From Streptomyces sclerotialus (GTDB taxonomy: Bacteria > Actinomycetota > Actinomycetes > Streptomycetales > Streptomycetaceae), in assembly GCF_040907265.1 (NCBI RefSeq), contig NZ_JBFOHP010000002.1, positions 5,642,001-5,706,000 of the forward strand: DNA of 64,000 bases, read 5' to 3'. Shown in pieces: positions 23,745 through 32,082 of this stretch. The notes below the pieces were generated by a model. That model worked only from the letters and a program-made list of their open reading frames with translations, was not told where the DNA came from and did no database searches. Numbering within the stretch: the stretch's first letter is position 1; the number at the start of each line of letters is the position of its first letter. The translations under genes and the position numbers were made by a program.

Positions 23745-25445
23745 ATGAACGCTGACGCGATCGAAGAGGGCCGCCGCCGCTGGCAGGCCCGGTACGACTC
23801 CGCCCGCACGCGCGACGCGGACTTCAGCACGCTCTCGGGCGACCCCGTCGACCCGGTTTACGGCCCCCGTCCCGGCGACGCCTACGAAGGCTTCGAGCGG
23901 ATCGGCTGGCCCGGCGAATACCCCTTCACGCGCGGCCTGTACCCGACCGGCTACCGCGGCCGGACGTGGACCATCCGCCAGTTCGCGGGCTTCGGCAACG
24001 CCGAGCAGACGAACGAGCGGTACAAGATGATCCTCAAGGCGGGCGGCGGCGGCCTGTCCGTGGCCTTCGACATGCCGACCCTGATGGGCCGCGACTCCGA
24101 CGACCCGCGCTCGCTGGGCGAGGTCGGGCACTGCGGCGTCGCCATCGACTCGGCCGCCGACATGGAGGTCCTCTTCAAGGACATCCCGCTCGGCGACGTC
24201 ACGACCTCGATGACGATCAGCGGCCCGGCCGTCCCGGTCTTCTGCATGTACCTGGTCGCCGCCGAGCGGCAGGGCGTCGACCCCGGCGTGCTGAACGGCA
24301 CGCTCCAGACCGACATCTTCAAGGAGTACATCGCCCAGAAGGAGTGGCTGTTCCAGCCGGAGCCGCACCTGCGCCTGATCGGCGACCTGATGGAGCACTG
24401 CGCGCGCGACATCCCCGCGTACAAGCCGCTCTCGGTCTCCGGCTACCACATCCGTGAGGCGGGTGCGACGGCCGCGCAGGAGCTGGCGTACACCCTCGCC
24501 GACGGCTTCGGCTACGTCGAGCTGGGCCTCTCCCGCGGTCTGGACGTCAACACCTTCGCGCCCGGCCTGTCCTTCTTCTTCGACGCGCACGTCGACTTCT
24601 TCGAGGAGATCGCCAAGTTCCGCGCCGCGCGCCGGATCTGGGCCCGCTGGATGCGCGACGTGTACGGCGCGACCAGCGAGAAGGCGCAGTGGCTGCGGTT
24701 CCACACGCAGACCGCCGGCGTCTCGCTGACCGCGCAGCAGCCGTACAACAACGTCGTACGCACCGCGGTCGAGGCTCTCGCGGCCGTCCTAGGCGGCACC
24801 AACTCGCTGCACACCAACGCGCTGGACGAGACCCTCGCCCTGCCCAGCGAGCAGGCCGCGGAGATCGCGCTGCGTACGCAGCAGGTGCTGATGGAGGAGA
24901 CCGGCGTCGCCAACGTCGCGGATCCGCTGGGCGGTTCGTGGTACGTCGAGCAGCTCACCGACCGGATCGAGGCGGACGCGGAGAAGATCTTCGACCGGAT
25001 CAAGGAGCGTGGCGCACGCGCCGTCCCCGACGGGCAGCACCCGATCGGCCCGATGACCTCCGGTATCCTGCGCGGCATCGAGGACGGCTGGTTCACCGGC
25101 GAGATCGCGGAGTCCGCCTTCCAGTACCAGCAGGCGCTGGAGAAGGGCGACAAGAAGGTCGTCGGCGTCAACTGCCACCACGGTTCGGTCACCGGCGACC
25201 TGGAGATCCTGCGGGTCAGCCACGAGGTGGAGCGCGAGCAGGTACGGGTCCTCGCCGACCGCAAGGCGGCCCGCGACGACGCGGCGGTGCGCACGGCGCT
25301 GGACGGCATGCTGGCCGCGGCCCGCGACGGCGGCAACATGATCGGACCGATGCTGGACGCCGTGCGGGCGGAGGCGACGCTGGGCGAGATCTGCGGCGCG
25401 CTGCGGGACGAGTGGGGCGTCTACACGGAGCCCGCCGGGTTCTGA
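23745..25445 (+). CDS. icmA: Isobutyryl-CoA mutase large subunit
   Basis: 566 residues, the length of known IcmA. It is the TIM-barrel substrate subunit of a B12-dependent acyl-CoA mutase that exchanges isobutyryl-CoA and n-butyryl-CoA; it lacks the C-terminal cobalamin domain, which is supplied by the small subunit IcmB. The substrate-defining residues are Phe80 (IRQFAGFG) and Gln198 (IAQKEW). Methylmalonyl-CoA mutase has Tyr and Arg at these places, so isobutyryl-CoA is the favoured substrate. No icmB is present in the window. MeaB, epimerase and thiolase genes lie 9-12 kb upstream. TTGGAGG precedes the ATG. Confidence 0.93.
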   Translation: MNADAIEEGRRRWQARYDSARTRDADFSTLSGDPVDPVYGPRPGDAYEGFERIGWPGEYPFTRGLYPTGYRGRTWTIRQFAGFGNAEQTNERYKMILKAGGGGLSVAFDMPTLMGRDSDDPRSLGEVGHCGVAIDSAADMEVLFKDIPLGDVTTSMTISGPAVPVFCMYLVAAERQGVDPGVLNGTLQTDIFKEYIAQKEWLFQPEPHLRLIGDLMEHCARDIPAYKPLSVSGYHIREAGATAAQELAYTLADGFGYVELGLSRGLDVNTFAPGLSFFFDAHVDFFEEIAKFRAARRIWARWMRDVYGATSEKAQWLRFHTQTAGVSLTAQQPYNNVVRTAVEALAAVLGGTNSLHTNALDETLALPSEQAAEIALRTQQVLMEETGVANVADPLGGSWYVEQLTDRIEADAEKIFDRIKERGARAVPDGQHPIGPMTSGILRGIEDGWFTGEIAESAFQYQQALEKGDKKVVGVNCHHGSVTGDLEILRVSHEVEREQVRVLADRKAARDDAAVRTALDGMLAAARDGGNMIGPMLDAVRAEATLGEICGALRDEWGVYTEPAGF

Positions 25446-25516
25446 GGCCCCTGCGTGCTTTCGGCGCGGCGGGGTAGGTGCGTGCAGCTTGCATTCACCT
25501 ACCCCGGGAGACGTAC

Positions 25517-26626
25517 GTGAAGAGATCCGTTCTCGCTGCCTGTGGCGCGACCGCGCTGGCCACCGCCCTGCTCACCGGTTCCGTCGTCCTCGGCACGTCC
25601 GCCACGGCGAAGCCCGCACCCGAGCCGCACGCGGCCGGCCTCCACCAGGCCCGCGTCCAGGACGATTTCGACTCCCTCGGCCCCGAGGTGCGGGCCACGA
25701 AGCTGTCCACCGGGCGCACCGCGCACTACATCGACGAGGGACCGCGGGACGGGAAGCCCGTGCTGTTCATCGGCGGTACGGGCACCAGCGCCCGGGCCGC
25801 GCACATGACGGACTTCTTCCGCAGTACGCGTGAATCGCTGAATCTGCGGCTGATATCGGTCGAGCGGAACGGGTTTGGTGACACGGAGTACGACAAGGGG
25901 CTGGGCAAGGGCGACTTCGCGAAGGACGCGCTGGAGGTCCTGGACCGGATCGGCGTGAAGAAGGTCAGCGTGATCGCGATCTCGGGCGGTGGGCCGTACG
26001 CCGCCGAGCTCGCGGGCCGGGCCCCGGAGCGGATCGCGGCGCTGCACCTGGCCGCCGCGCTGCCCCCGTACGGCAAGAAGCCCGACTACTGCGGCCTGTC
26101 CGACGCGGAGCTGGGCGAGCAGTTGGCCCCGACGATCGCCGACCCGCGCAAGTGGTGGGCGTTCCCCGACGACAGCCCGACGAAGCAGATCCCGGGCTTC
26201 GCCGACACCGCGTACGAAGAGGGCGCGCGCACCTACCACCAGCGCGGCCAGAAGGCGGACCCGGCGCCGCAGGTGCACGAGCAGAAGCTGTACTGCGAGC
26301 GGCCGGGCCCGGACCTGTCGAAGCTCACCGCCCCGGTCTTCCTCTACAGCGGGAGGAAGGACACCACCGTCCCGCCGAGCACGATCGCGACGTGGCAGCA
26401 GCACCTGCCCGGCAAGCCGGTGGTGCGCTCCTACGCCGACTCCGGACACGACGTGCAGTACCGGCACTGGGACCAGATCCTGGTCGACCTGGCCGGGTAC
26501 CCGGACCGCACGGTGATCTGCGTCAACGGGCACAGCGAGATGGCGGAGGCCGCCGCGGCGGAGAAGCTGGTGGCCGGCGGACGGGCCACGCTGGGCAGCT
26601 GCGCCTGGCAGCAGGCGGGTGAGTGA
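25517..26626 (+). CDS. Secreted alpha/beta hydrolase
   Basis: 369 residues from the GTG at 25517 with GGGAG 8 bases before it. A cleavable signal peptide (VKRSVLAACGATALATALLTG ... ATAKP) is followed by an alpha/beta-hydrolase core. The probable nucleophile Ser is in AISGGGPYAAEL (a departure from G-x-S-x-G: Ala replaces the first Gly). The acid is likely in LYSGRKDTTVPP and the His is in DSGHDVQYRHW. Two late cysteines (VICVN, GSCAW) could form a disulfide outside the cell. Substrate unknown. It ends 9 bases from the convergent kinase gene. Confidence 0.8.
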   Translation: MKRSVLAACGATALATALLTGSVVLGTSATAKPAPEPHAAGLHQARVQDDFDSLGPEVRATKLSTGRTAHYIDEGPRDGKPVLFIGGTGTSARAAHMTDFFRSTRESLNLRLISVERNGFGDTEYDKGLGKGDFAKDALEVLDRIGVKKVSVIAISGGGPYAAELAGRAPERIAALHLAAALPPYGKKPDYCGLSDAELGEQLAPTIADPRKWWAFPDDSPTKQIPGFADTAYEEGARTYHQRGQKADPAPQVHEQKLYCERPGPDLSKLTAPVFLYSGRKDTTVPPSTIATWQQHLPGKPVVRSYADSGHDVQYRHWDQILVDLAGYPDRTVICVNGHSEMAEAAAAEKLVAGGRATLGSCAWQQAGE

Positions 26627-26635
26627 CCCGGCCGT

Positions 26636-28030
26636 TCAGCGTGGGAACCGCAGCCGGAACAGCGCCCCGCCGCCCGGGGCCTGTTCCGCGGTCAGCGCGG
26701 CGCGGTGTGCGCGGGCGATCTGCCGGGCCATCGCCAGGCCCAGCCCGGAGCCGGGCAGCGCTCGCGCGGCCTGCGCGCGGTAGAAGCGGTCGAAGACGTG
26801 CGGCAGGTCCTCGTCGGCGATGCCGGGGCCGTGGTCCCGGACGGTGATCTCCAGCGCGCCCGGCGGGGCGGTCAGCTCCGTCTCGACCGGGCCGCCGGGC
26901 GGCGAGAACTTGGCGGCGTTGTCGAGCAGGTTGGACAGCAGGCGGGTGAGCCGGGCGGGGACCCCCGGCACCGTCAGTCCCTCGGCGCCCGCCTCGGTCC
27001 GTACGGTGAAGCCGGTCTCCGGCCAGTGGCCGCGGGCCGCGCCCACCGCGTGCTCCAGCAGCGCGGCGGGCCGGACCTGCTCGACCAGGGGCTGCGGTTC
27101 CTCGTCACGGGCCAGCTCGATCAGGTCGTTGACCAGCGTGGTCACCTCGCGCAGCTGACGGCCGAGGGCGGCGGAGGCCCGGTCGCGCTGGGCGTCGGTC
27201 AGCCGGTCGGCACGGGCGAGGAGTTCGGCGTTGGTCCGCAGCGCCGTCAGCGGCGTGCGCAGTTCGTGCGAGGCGTCGGCGACCAGCCGGCGCTGGGCGG
27301 TGACCGACTGCTCCAGCTCGCCGAGCATGGTGTCGAAGCTGGCCGCCAGCCGGGTCAGTTCGTCCTCGCGGCCCGGCGGTCCGGCGGGCAGTCCGATGCG
27401 GTGCCCGGCGTCGCGGGTGGCGGCGATCCGTTCCGCCGCCGCGGTCAGCCGGGCCACGGGGGCCAGGCCCGTACGGGAGACCCAGTAGCCGAGCGCCGCG
27501 GCCAGCAGCACGCCCGCGCCGCCCACCGCGGCCAGCATCCAGGCGGCCTGCCGTACGCCCTTCTCCACGGTGTCGGCGCGCAGCGCCACCTGGACCGCCG
27601 TGCCGTCCTTGAAGTGCTGCACGAGCATCCGGGCGGGGCGGCCGTCCAGGGTGACGGCGCTGAAGTACGGGGCGCGCCGCCCGTCCGCGACCTCGCGGAC
27701 GGCGCCGGTGACCGGCAGCGCGTACCGCCCGGACGGGTCGTCGGCGGGGTCGGCGGGGACGATCTGGGAGCAGGCCGGTGCGGAGAGGTAACGGCATTCG
27801 GCGGCGACGACGCCGGGACCCTGGTCCCGGTTCTGCTGCATGACCAGGGTCGCCGACTGGGTGAGGTTCAGCTCCAGCTGGTGGCCCATGGCGTAGCGGA
27901 TGATGACGAACGCCGCGGTGCACACGCCGACCGCGACCAGCGCGACGGCCGCCGAGGCGGCCAGCGCCAGCCGCGTGCGCAGCGGCCGCCGGCGCCGCCA
28001 GGGCGCGCCGGCCCCGCGCCGGCCGCTCAC
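26636..28030 (-). CDS. Sensor histidine kinase
   Basis: 464 residues from a GTG overlapping the regulator's stop (GTGA). Membrane segments lie at about 20-45 and 163-184, with a ~115-residue sensor loop containing two cysteines ([14 protein letters not shown], 79-87) that could form a disulfide. HAMP at about 186-240, His255 in [14 protein letters not shown]-box [11 protein letters not shown] and G-boxes DHGPGI and GSGLGLAMA are all intact. It is the partner of the regulator encoded immediately upstream. Confidence 0.92.
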   Translation of the reverse strand: MSGRRGAGAPWRRRRPLRTRLALAASAAVALVAVGVCTAAFVIIRYAMGHQLELNLTQSATLVMQQNRDQGPGVVAAECRYLSAPACSQIVPADPADDPSGRYALPVTGAVREVADGRRAPYFSAVTLDGRPARMLVQHFKDGTAVQVALRADTVEKGVRQAAWMLAAVGGAGVLLAAALGYWVSRTGLAPVARLTAAAERIAATRDAGHRIGLPAGPPGREDELTRLAASFDTMLGELEQSVTAQRRLVADASHELRTPLTALRTNAELLARADRLTDAQRDRASAALGRQLREVTTLVNDLIELARDEEPQPLVEQVRPAALLEHAVGAARGHWPETGFTVRTEAGAEGLTVPGVPARLTRLLSNLLDNAAKFSPPGGPVETELTAPPGALEITVRDHGPGIADEDLPHVFDRFYRAQAARALPGSGLGLAMARQIARAHRAALTAEQAPGGGALFRLRFPR

Positions 28031-28755
28031 TCCGCGCCCAGCCGGTAGCCGATGCCGTGCACGGTGTGCAGCAGCCGTGGTTCGCCGCCCGCCTCCAGCT
28101 TGCGGCGCAGGTAGCCGACGTAGACCGCGAGGGAGTTGGAGTCGGGGCCGAAGTCGCGGCCCCAGACCCGCTCCAGGATCACCTCGCGCGGCACGACCTG
28201 TCCGGGATTGCGGGCGAGGAGTTCCAGCAGTGCCCACTCGGTGCGGCTGAACTCCAGCCGGCGGCCGGCCCGGCGCCCGGTCCTGCTGCCCGGGTCGAGC
28301 ACCAGGTCGGCGACGGCCAGGCTGCCGTCGTCGGCGTCCGGTGCGGTGGCGCGGCGGAGCAGGGCCCGTACCCGGGCGGTCAGTTCGTCCAGTGCGAAGG
28401 GCTTGACGAGGTAGTCGTCGGCGCCGGCGTCCAGGCCGTCCACCCGTTCGCTGACCGAGTCCAGCGCGGTCAGCACCAGGATGGGCGTACGGTCGCCCAG
28501 CGCGCGCAGCCGCCGGCAGACGGCGAGGCCGTCCAGTACGGGCATCATCACGTCCAGCACGATCGCGTCCGGCTGCCGGCCGGCGACGGCGCTCAGCGCG
28601 GCCAGCCCGTCGGCCGCGCCGCTGACCTGGTAACCCTCCACGGACAGGCCGTCCTCGACGGCCGCCCGTACTTCGGCGTCGTCGTCGACGACCAGGATGC
28701 GGGGCGGGTGCGGGACGGCGCCCGGGGGCGGCGGTGACGATGCGGTCGGCGGCAT
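28027..28755 (-). CDS. OmpR-family response regulator
   Basis: 242 residues from the ATG at 28755; a GTG 18 bases further out (28773) is equally open and neither has a clear ribosome site. The receiver has the acidic triad in ILVVDDDAE, phospho-acceptor Asp68 in IVLDVMMP, and the Lys in VKPFALDEL. The winged helix carries [20 protein letters not shown] and [11 protein letters not shown] Pro-rich segment precedes the receiver. It is divergent from the MurG-like gene, with a heptamer direct repeat in between. Confidence 0.9.
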   Translation of the reverse strand: MPPTASSPPPPGAVPHPPRILVVDDDAEVRAAVEDGLSVEGYQVSGAADGLAALSAVAGRQPDAIVLDVMMPVLDGLAVCRRLRALGDRTPILVLTALDSVSERVDGLDAGADDYLVKPFALDELTARVRALLRRATAPDADDGSLAVADLVLDPGSRTGRRAGRRLEFSRTEWALLELLARNPGQVVPREVILERVWGRDFGPDSNSLAVYVGYLRRKLEAGGEPRLLHTVHGIGYRLGAE

Positions 28756-28777
28756 GGTCCAAGGCTGCCGCACGCCG

Positions 28778-28795
28778 CTCTTAGAACGTTCTTAG
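28778..28795. promoter_or_regulatory. 11-bp-spaced heptamer repeat, candidate response-regulator operator
   Basis: CTCTTAG (28778-28784) and TTCTTAG (28789-28795) are direct repeats separated by 4 bp; the 10-bp palindrome AGAACGTTCT spans the junction. The site is 5-23 bases upstream of the regulator start and 24 bases upstream of the MurG-like start, suiting shared control of both directions. Confidence 0.6.
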
Positions 28796-28818
28796 GGCGC
28801 GCGCCGAGCGTGGCGGCC

Positions 28819-29985
28819 ATGCGCACACCACTCTCCGTCGTCATCGGGGCCGGCGGCACCGGCGGCCACATCTACCCCGGACTCGCCCTCGCCGACGCGC
28901 TGCGCCGCGCCGTGCCGGACGCGGTGATCTCCTTCGTCGGTACGGAGCGCGGGCTGGAGACGCGGCTGATCCCGCGGGCCGGCTACCCGCTGCACACCGT
29001 CGACATGATCCCCTTCGATCCGGCGCTGGGCGCCCGGCGCTACCTGCTGCCCGCCGCGCTGCTGAAGTCCGGTGCCCAGTGCCGGGCGCTCCTGCGGGCG
29101 CAGGGCGCGCAGGTCGCGGTCGGGATGGGCGGCTACCCCAGCGCGCCGGTGATCGTCGGTGCGCGGCTGGCGGGGCTGCCGAGCCTGATCCACGAGTCCA
29201 ACGCGGTACCGGGCCGGGCCAACAGGTTCGCGGCGCGGCTCACCCCGCACCTCGCCGTCGCCTTCGACCGGAGCCGGGCGCACCTGCCCGGCGGCGAGCG
29301 GGCCGAGACGGTCGGCATGCCGCTGTCCGGGCCGCTGGCGGGGCTGGACCGGGCGGCGCTGCGCGGCCCGGCCCGCCGGGCGCTCGGCATCCCGGACGGC
29401 GCGCGGCTGCTGCTCGTCAACGGGGGCAGCCTGGGCGCGGCCCGGCTCACCGAGGCCGCCGTCGGGCTGGCAGCGCGGTACCGCCACCGCGCCGGCCTGC
29501 GGCTGCTGATCAAGACCGGTCCGGCGGCGCTGGACGCGACGCGGGAGCGGCTGGCCGCCGGGGGCGGCGCCGCGGTCGCCGAGGCGGTGCCGTACCTGGA
29601 CCGGATGGACCTCGCCTACGCCGCCGCCGACCTGGTGGTGTGCCGGGCCGGCTCGGCGACCGTCGCGGAGCTGGCCACCATCGGGATGCCCGCGGTCCTC
29701 GTGCCGTATCCGCACGCCCCCGGCGACCACCAGACGCACAACGCGCGGGTGCTGTCCGACACCGGTGCCGGGCTGCTGCTGCCCGATGCCGAGACCACCG
29801 CCGAGCGGCTCGACGCCGTCGTCGGCCCGCTGCTGGACGACCCGGCGCGGCTGGCGGCGATGGCCGCGGCGGCCGACCCGGGCAGCCACGCCCGCGCCGC
29901 CGGCCTGCTGGCCGCGAAGGTCCTCCGGCTGGCCGGCCGGACCGCCCCCACCATCCACCCCGCCTCTTCGAAGGAGTACGCATGA
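28819..29985 (+). CDS. MurG-like UDP-sugar glycosyltransferase (GT28)
   Basis: 388 residues from the ATG at 28819 (a GTG at 28810 is possible). The N-terminal GAGGTGGHIYPGLALA (10-25) and the C-terminal GSATVAELATIGMPAVLVPYPHAPGDHQTHNA block are hallmarks of MurG, which adds GlcNAc to lipid I. The true murG is normally in the dcw cluster, so this is likely a paralogue acting on another lipid-linked or secondary-metabolite acceptor, possibly in response to envelope stress. It is translationally coupled (ATGA) to a nucleotide-sugar dehydratase gene, which could supply a modified sugar donor. Confidence 0.85.
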   Translation: MRTPLSVVIGAGGTGGHIYPGLALADALRRAVPDAVISFVGTERGLETRLIPRAGYPLHTVDMIPFDPALGARRYLLPAALLKSGAQCRALLRAQGAQVAVGMGGYPSAPVIVGARLAGLPSLIHESNAVPGRANRFAARLTPHLAVAFDRSRAHLPGGERAETVGMPLSGPLAGLDRAALRGPARRALGIPDGARLLLVNGGSLGAARLTEAAVGLAARYRHRAGLRLLIKTGPAALDATRERLAAGGGAAVAEAVPYLDRMDLAYAAADLVVCRAGSATVAELATIGMPAVLVPYPHAPGDHQTHNARVLSDTGAGLLLPDAETTAERLDAVVGPLLDDPARLAAMAAAADPGSHARAAGLLAAKVLRLAGRTAPTIHPASSKEYA

Positions 29986-30986
29986 CCACGCAGCACAATC
30001 CCTGGGAGGGCCGCCGGGTCCTCGTCACCGGCGCCGAGGGGTTCATCGGCTCGACGCTGGTCGACCTGCTCGTCGCGCGCGGCGCGCGGGTCCGGGCCCT
30101 GGTCCACTACAAGCCGTACGCGGAGAAGGGCCATCTGGCCCGGTACCTCGGTCCGGACGGCCCCGTCGAGATGATGGCGGGGGACGTGCGGGACGCGGGC
30201 CGGGTGCGGGACGCGGTGGCCGGCTGCGACACGGTCTTCCACCTCGCCGCGCTGATCGGCATCCCGTACAGCTACGACTCGCCGGGCGCCTACGTGCAGA
30301 CCAATGTGGTCGGTACGGAGAACGTGTGCGAGGCCGCCCGGCTGCACGGCGTACGGCGGCTGCTGCACACCTCGACCAGCGAGGTGTACGGGACCGCGCG
30401 CACCGTGCCCATCGGTGAGAACCACCCGCTCCAGCCGCAGTCCCCGTACTCCGCCTCGAAGATCGGCGCCGACATGACGGCGCTCTCCCACTGGCACGCC
30501 TTCGGGCTGCCGGTCACGGTGGTCCGCCCGTTCAACACCTACGGGCCGCGGCAGTCGGCGCGCGCGGTGATCCCCACGATCCTCGCGCAGCTGCACTCCG
30601 GCGCCCGGCGGATCAAGCTGGGCTCGCTGACGCCGACCCGCGACTTCACGTATGTCACGGACACCGCCGAGGGGTTCCTCGCGCTCGCGGAGTGCGACCG
30701 GGCGGTGGGCGAGGTGGTCAACCTCGGTACGGGGCGGGAGATCTCCATCGGGCAGCTCGTGGAGGAGCTGATGGCGGCCTCCGGCCGGGAGGCCGAGGTG
30801 GTCGTGGACCCGGCGCGGCTGCGGCCCGCGGGCAGCGAGGTGGAGCGGCTGCTGTCGGACAACGCGCGGGCCCGGGAGCTGTCCGGCTGGGAGCCGCGGG
30901 TGCCGCTCGGGGTGGGGCTGCGGCGCACCTCGGACTGGGTCGGCGGGCACCTGCACCTCTTCGCGCCGGACCGCTACCAGGTCTGA
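29982..30986 (+). CDS. NAD-dependent nucleotide-sugar 4,6-dehydratase/epimerase
   Basis: 334 residues of the extended SDR family. Rossmann motif GAEGFIG at 17-23, catalytic Ser/Thr in HTSTSEVYG near 130-137, and Tyr156-x3-Lys160 (YSASKIGAD). The STSEVYG and YSASKIGAD motifs resemble UDP-GlcNAc 4,6-dehydratases of the LegB type more than simple 4-epimerases, but the reaction is not certain. Its start codon overlaps the MurG-like stop. Nothing else of a sugar pathway is nearby. Confidence 0.82.
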   Translation: MTTQHNPWEGRRVLVTGAEGFIGSTLVDLLVARGARVRALVHYKPYAEKGHLARYLGPDGPVEMMAGDVRDAGRVRDAVAGCDTVFHLAALIGIPYSYDSPGAYVQTNVVGTENVCEAARLHGVRRLLHTSTSEVYGTARTVPIGENHPLQPQSPYSASKIGADMTALSHWHAFGLPVTVVRPFNTYGPRQSARAVIPTILAQLHSGARRIKLGSLTPTRDFTYVTDTAEGFLALAECDRAVGEVVNLGTGREISIGQLVEELMAASGREAEVVVDPARLRPAGSEVERLLSDNARARELSGWEPRVPLGVGLRRTSDWVGGHLHLFAPDRYQV

Positions 30987-31049
30987 GCATGCGGGGCCGG
31001 GCGGCCCGCACCCGGTCGCGGCTTTCGGGAGCCGGGGGCGGCCCGGTGG

Positions 31050-31727
31050 TCAGTCCCGGTTCTCCAGCCCGCCCAGCCCGGTGAGCAGGAGGGTGGTGAA
31101 GCGGGCCGCCCAGGCCGCGTCGACCGGCTCCCCGCTGACCAGGGCGCGGTGCACCACCGCACCCGCGATCACATCGAAGATCAGGTCCACGCTGCGGGCC
31201 GCGGCGGCCGCGCCCTCGGGGCCGCCGCTGTCGGGGGGCAGTTCGCCGCGCCGCTGGGCGCGCTCCCGGCCCTGCACCACCAGCCGCTTCTGCCGCGCCA
31301 CGACGGCCGTGCCGATACGGTCGCGCAGCGCGTCGTCCGTCGTGGCCTCGGCGACCACCGCCATCAGGGCCGTCTTGGTCTCCGGGCGGGCGAGCAGCGC
31401 GGCGAACTGGAGCACGACGCCTTCGATGTCGTCCTTCAGACAGCCGCGGTCGGGCAGTTCGAGTTCGTCGAAGAGGACCGCGACGGCGTCCACGACCAGT
31501 TCGTTCTTGCTCGCCCAGCGGCGGTACAGCGTCGTCTTGGCGACCTTGGCGCGGGCCGCCACGTCCCCCATCGTCAGCTTTCCCCAGCCCAGCTCGACGA
31601 GCGCGGCGCGGGTGGCCTCCAGGATCGCGGCGTCGGCCTCGGCGCTGCGCGGGCGTCCCGTGCGACCGGTGGGGCGGGCGCGTCCCTTGCGGGGGCCGGG
31701 GGGAGAGCACTGCATGCGGCTGACCAT
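31050..31727 (-). CDS. TetR-family transcriptional regulator
   Basis: 225 residues. The Arg-rich N-terminus leads to the DNA-binding domain at about 28-75 (ILEATRAALVELGWGKLTMGDVAARAKVAKTTLYRRWASKNELV). The C-terminal ligand domain has the LIFDVIAGAVVHRALVSGEPVD segment typical of the AcrR-like C-terminal subfamily. The ATG at 31727 lies on the edge of the palindrome TACCGGCCGGTA; an internal ATG at 31715 is an alternative. It is divergent from the thioredoxin-TPR gene, with a second palindrome between them. Confidence 0.88.
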   Translation of the reverse strand: MVSRMQCSPPGPRKGRARPTGRTGRPRSAEADAAILEATRAALVELGWGKLTMGDVAARAKVAKTTLYRRWASKNELVVDAVAVLFDELELPDRGCLKDDIEGVVLQFAALLARPETKTALMAVVAEATTDDALRDRIGTAVVARQKRLVVQGRERAQRRGELPPDSGGPEGAAAAARSVDLIFDVIAGAVVHRALVSGEPVDAAWAARFTTLLLTGLGGLENRD

Positions 31728-31738
31728 ACCGGCCGGTA
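31727..31738. promoter_or_regulatory. Perfect 12-bp palindrome at the tetR start
   Basis: TACCGGCCGGTA is fully self-complementary and begins at the first base of the presumed start codon. A TetR dimer bound here would block its own gene. Confidence 0.5.
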
Positions 31739-31821
31739 GGCGAGTGGCCCACGCGGCGGGTGAGACAGATCACGGACGCGGCCGGCCGGCACGCTTGCGG
31801 CGGCGGGGGACCGGAGAGTTA

Positions 31822-31838
31822 CGCTACGACTCGTAGCG
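31822..31838. promoter_or_regulatory. 17-bp palindrome, likely TetR operator
   Basis: CGCTACGA and TCGTAGCG are perfect inverse copies around one central C, in a pocket with TTA on the left and AAA on the right. The TACGA-n-TCGTA design is typical of TetR-family operators in actinomycetes. It lies about 95 bases from the tetR start and 245 from the thioredoxin gene. Confidence 0.65.
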
Positions 31839-32009
31839 AAAGAGCGACGCCACATCGGCCGTGGGTGGGGACCCCCGGCCACGCCGGCCCTCCGTGAGGG
31901 CCGTGCCCACAGACCGGTCCTCCTCGGGACCACCACAGAGCTCCGTATCCGGCCCGCTTCAGGCAATCCGGCGGGATGTGCGGCCGGGCGCGGAGCTCAC
32001 CCCGCGGGG

Positions 32010-32036
32010 TCCAGGGCCATGGGGGCCCTGGATTTT
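32010..32036 (+). terminator. Intrinsic terminator-like hairpin in the leader of the thioredoxin-TPR gene
   Basis: TCCAGGGCC at 32010-32018 pairs perfectly with GGCCCTGGA at 32024-32032 and is followed directly by TTTT. It sits 47 bases upstream of the start codon, inside the probable 5' leader, so it could act as an attenuator rather than ending another gene. Confidence 0.6.
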
Positions 32037-32082
32037 CCGCACCGCTTTCCGGAACTGCCCGCTCAGGGGGGAGGATGGGGCC

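Larger units (their letters stand above)
31728..32082. other. 355-bp divergent region between tetR and the thioredoxin-TPR gene
   Basis: No gene is supported here. It holds the TetR-type dyads at 31727 and 31822, a long G+C-rich stretch, and the terminator-like hairpin at 32010-32036. The thioredoxin reading frame stays open back to 31861, but that part has proline/arginine-rich composition without conservation, so it is treated as untranslated leader. Confidence 0.6.

Noticed and set aside
31861..32082. In-frame upstream extension of the thioredoxin-TPR protein
   Set aside because: It would place a terminator hairpin inside the coding region and ignore the clear GGGGGGAGGA ribosome site before the ATG at 32083.
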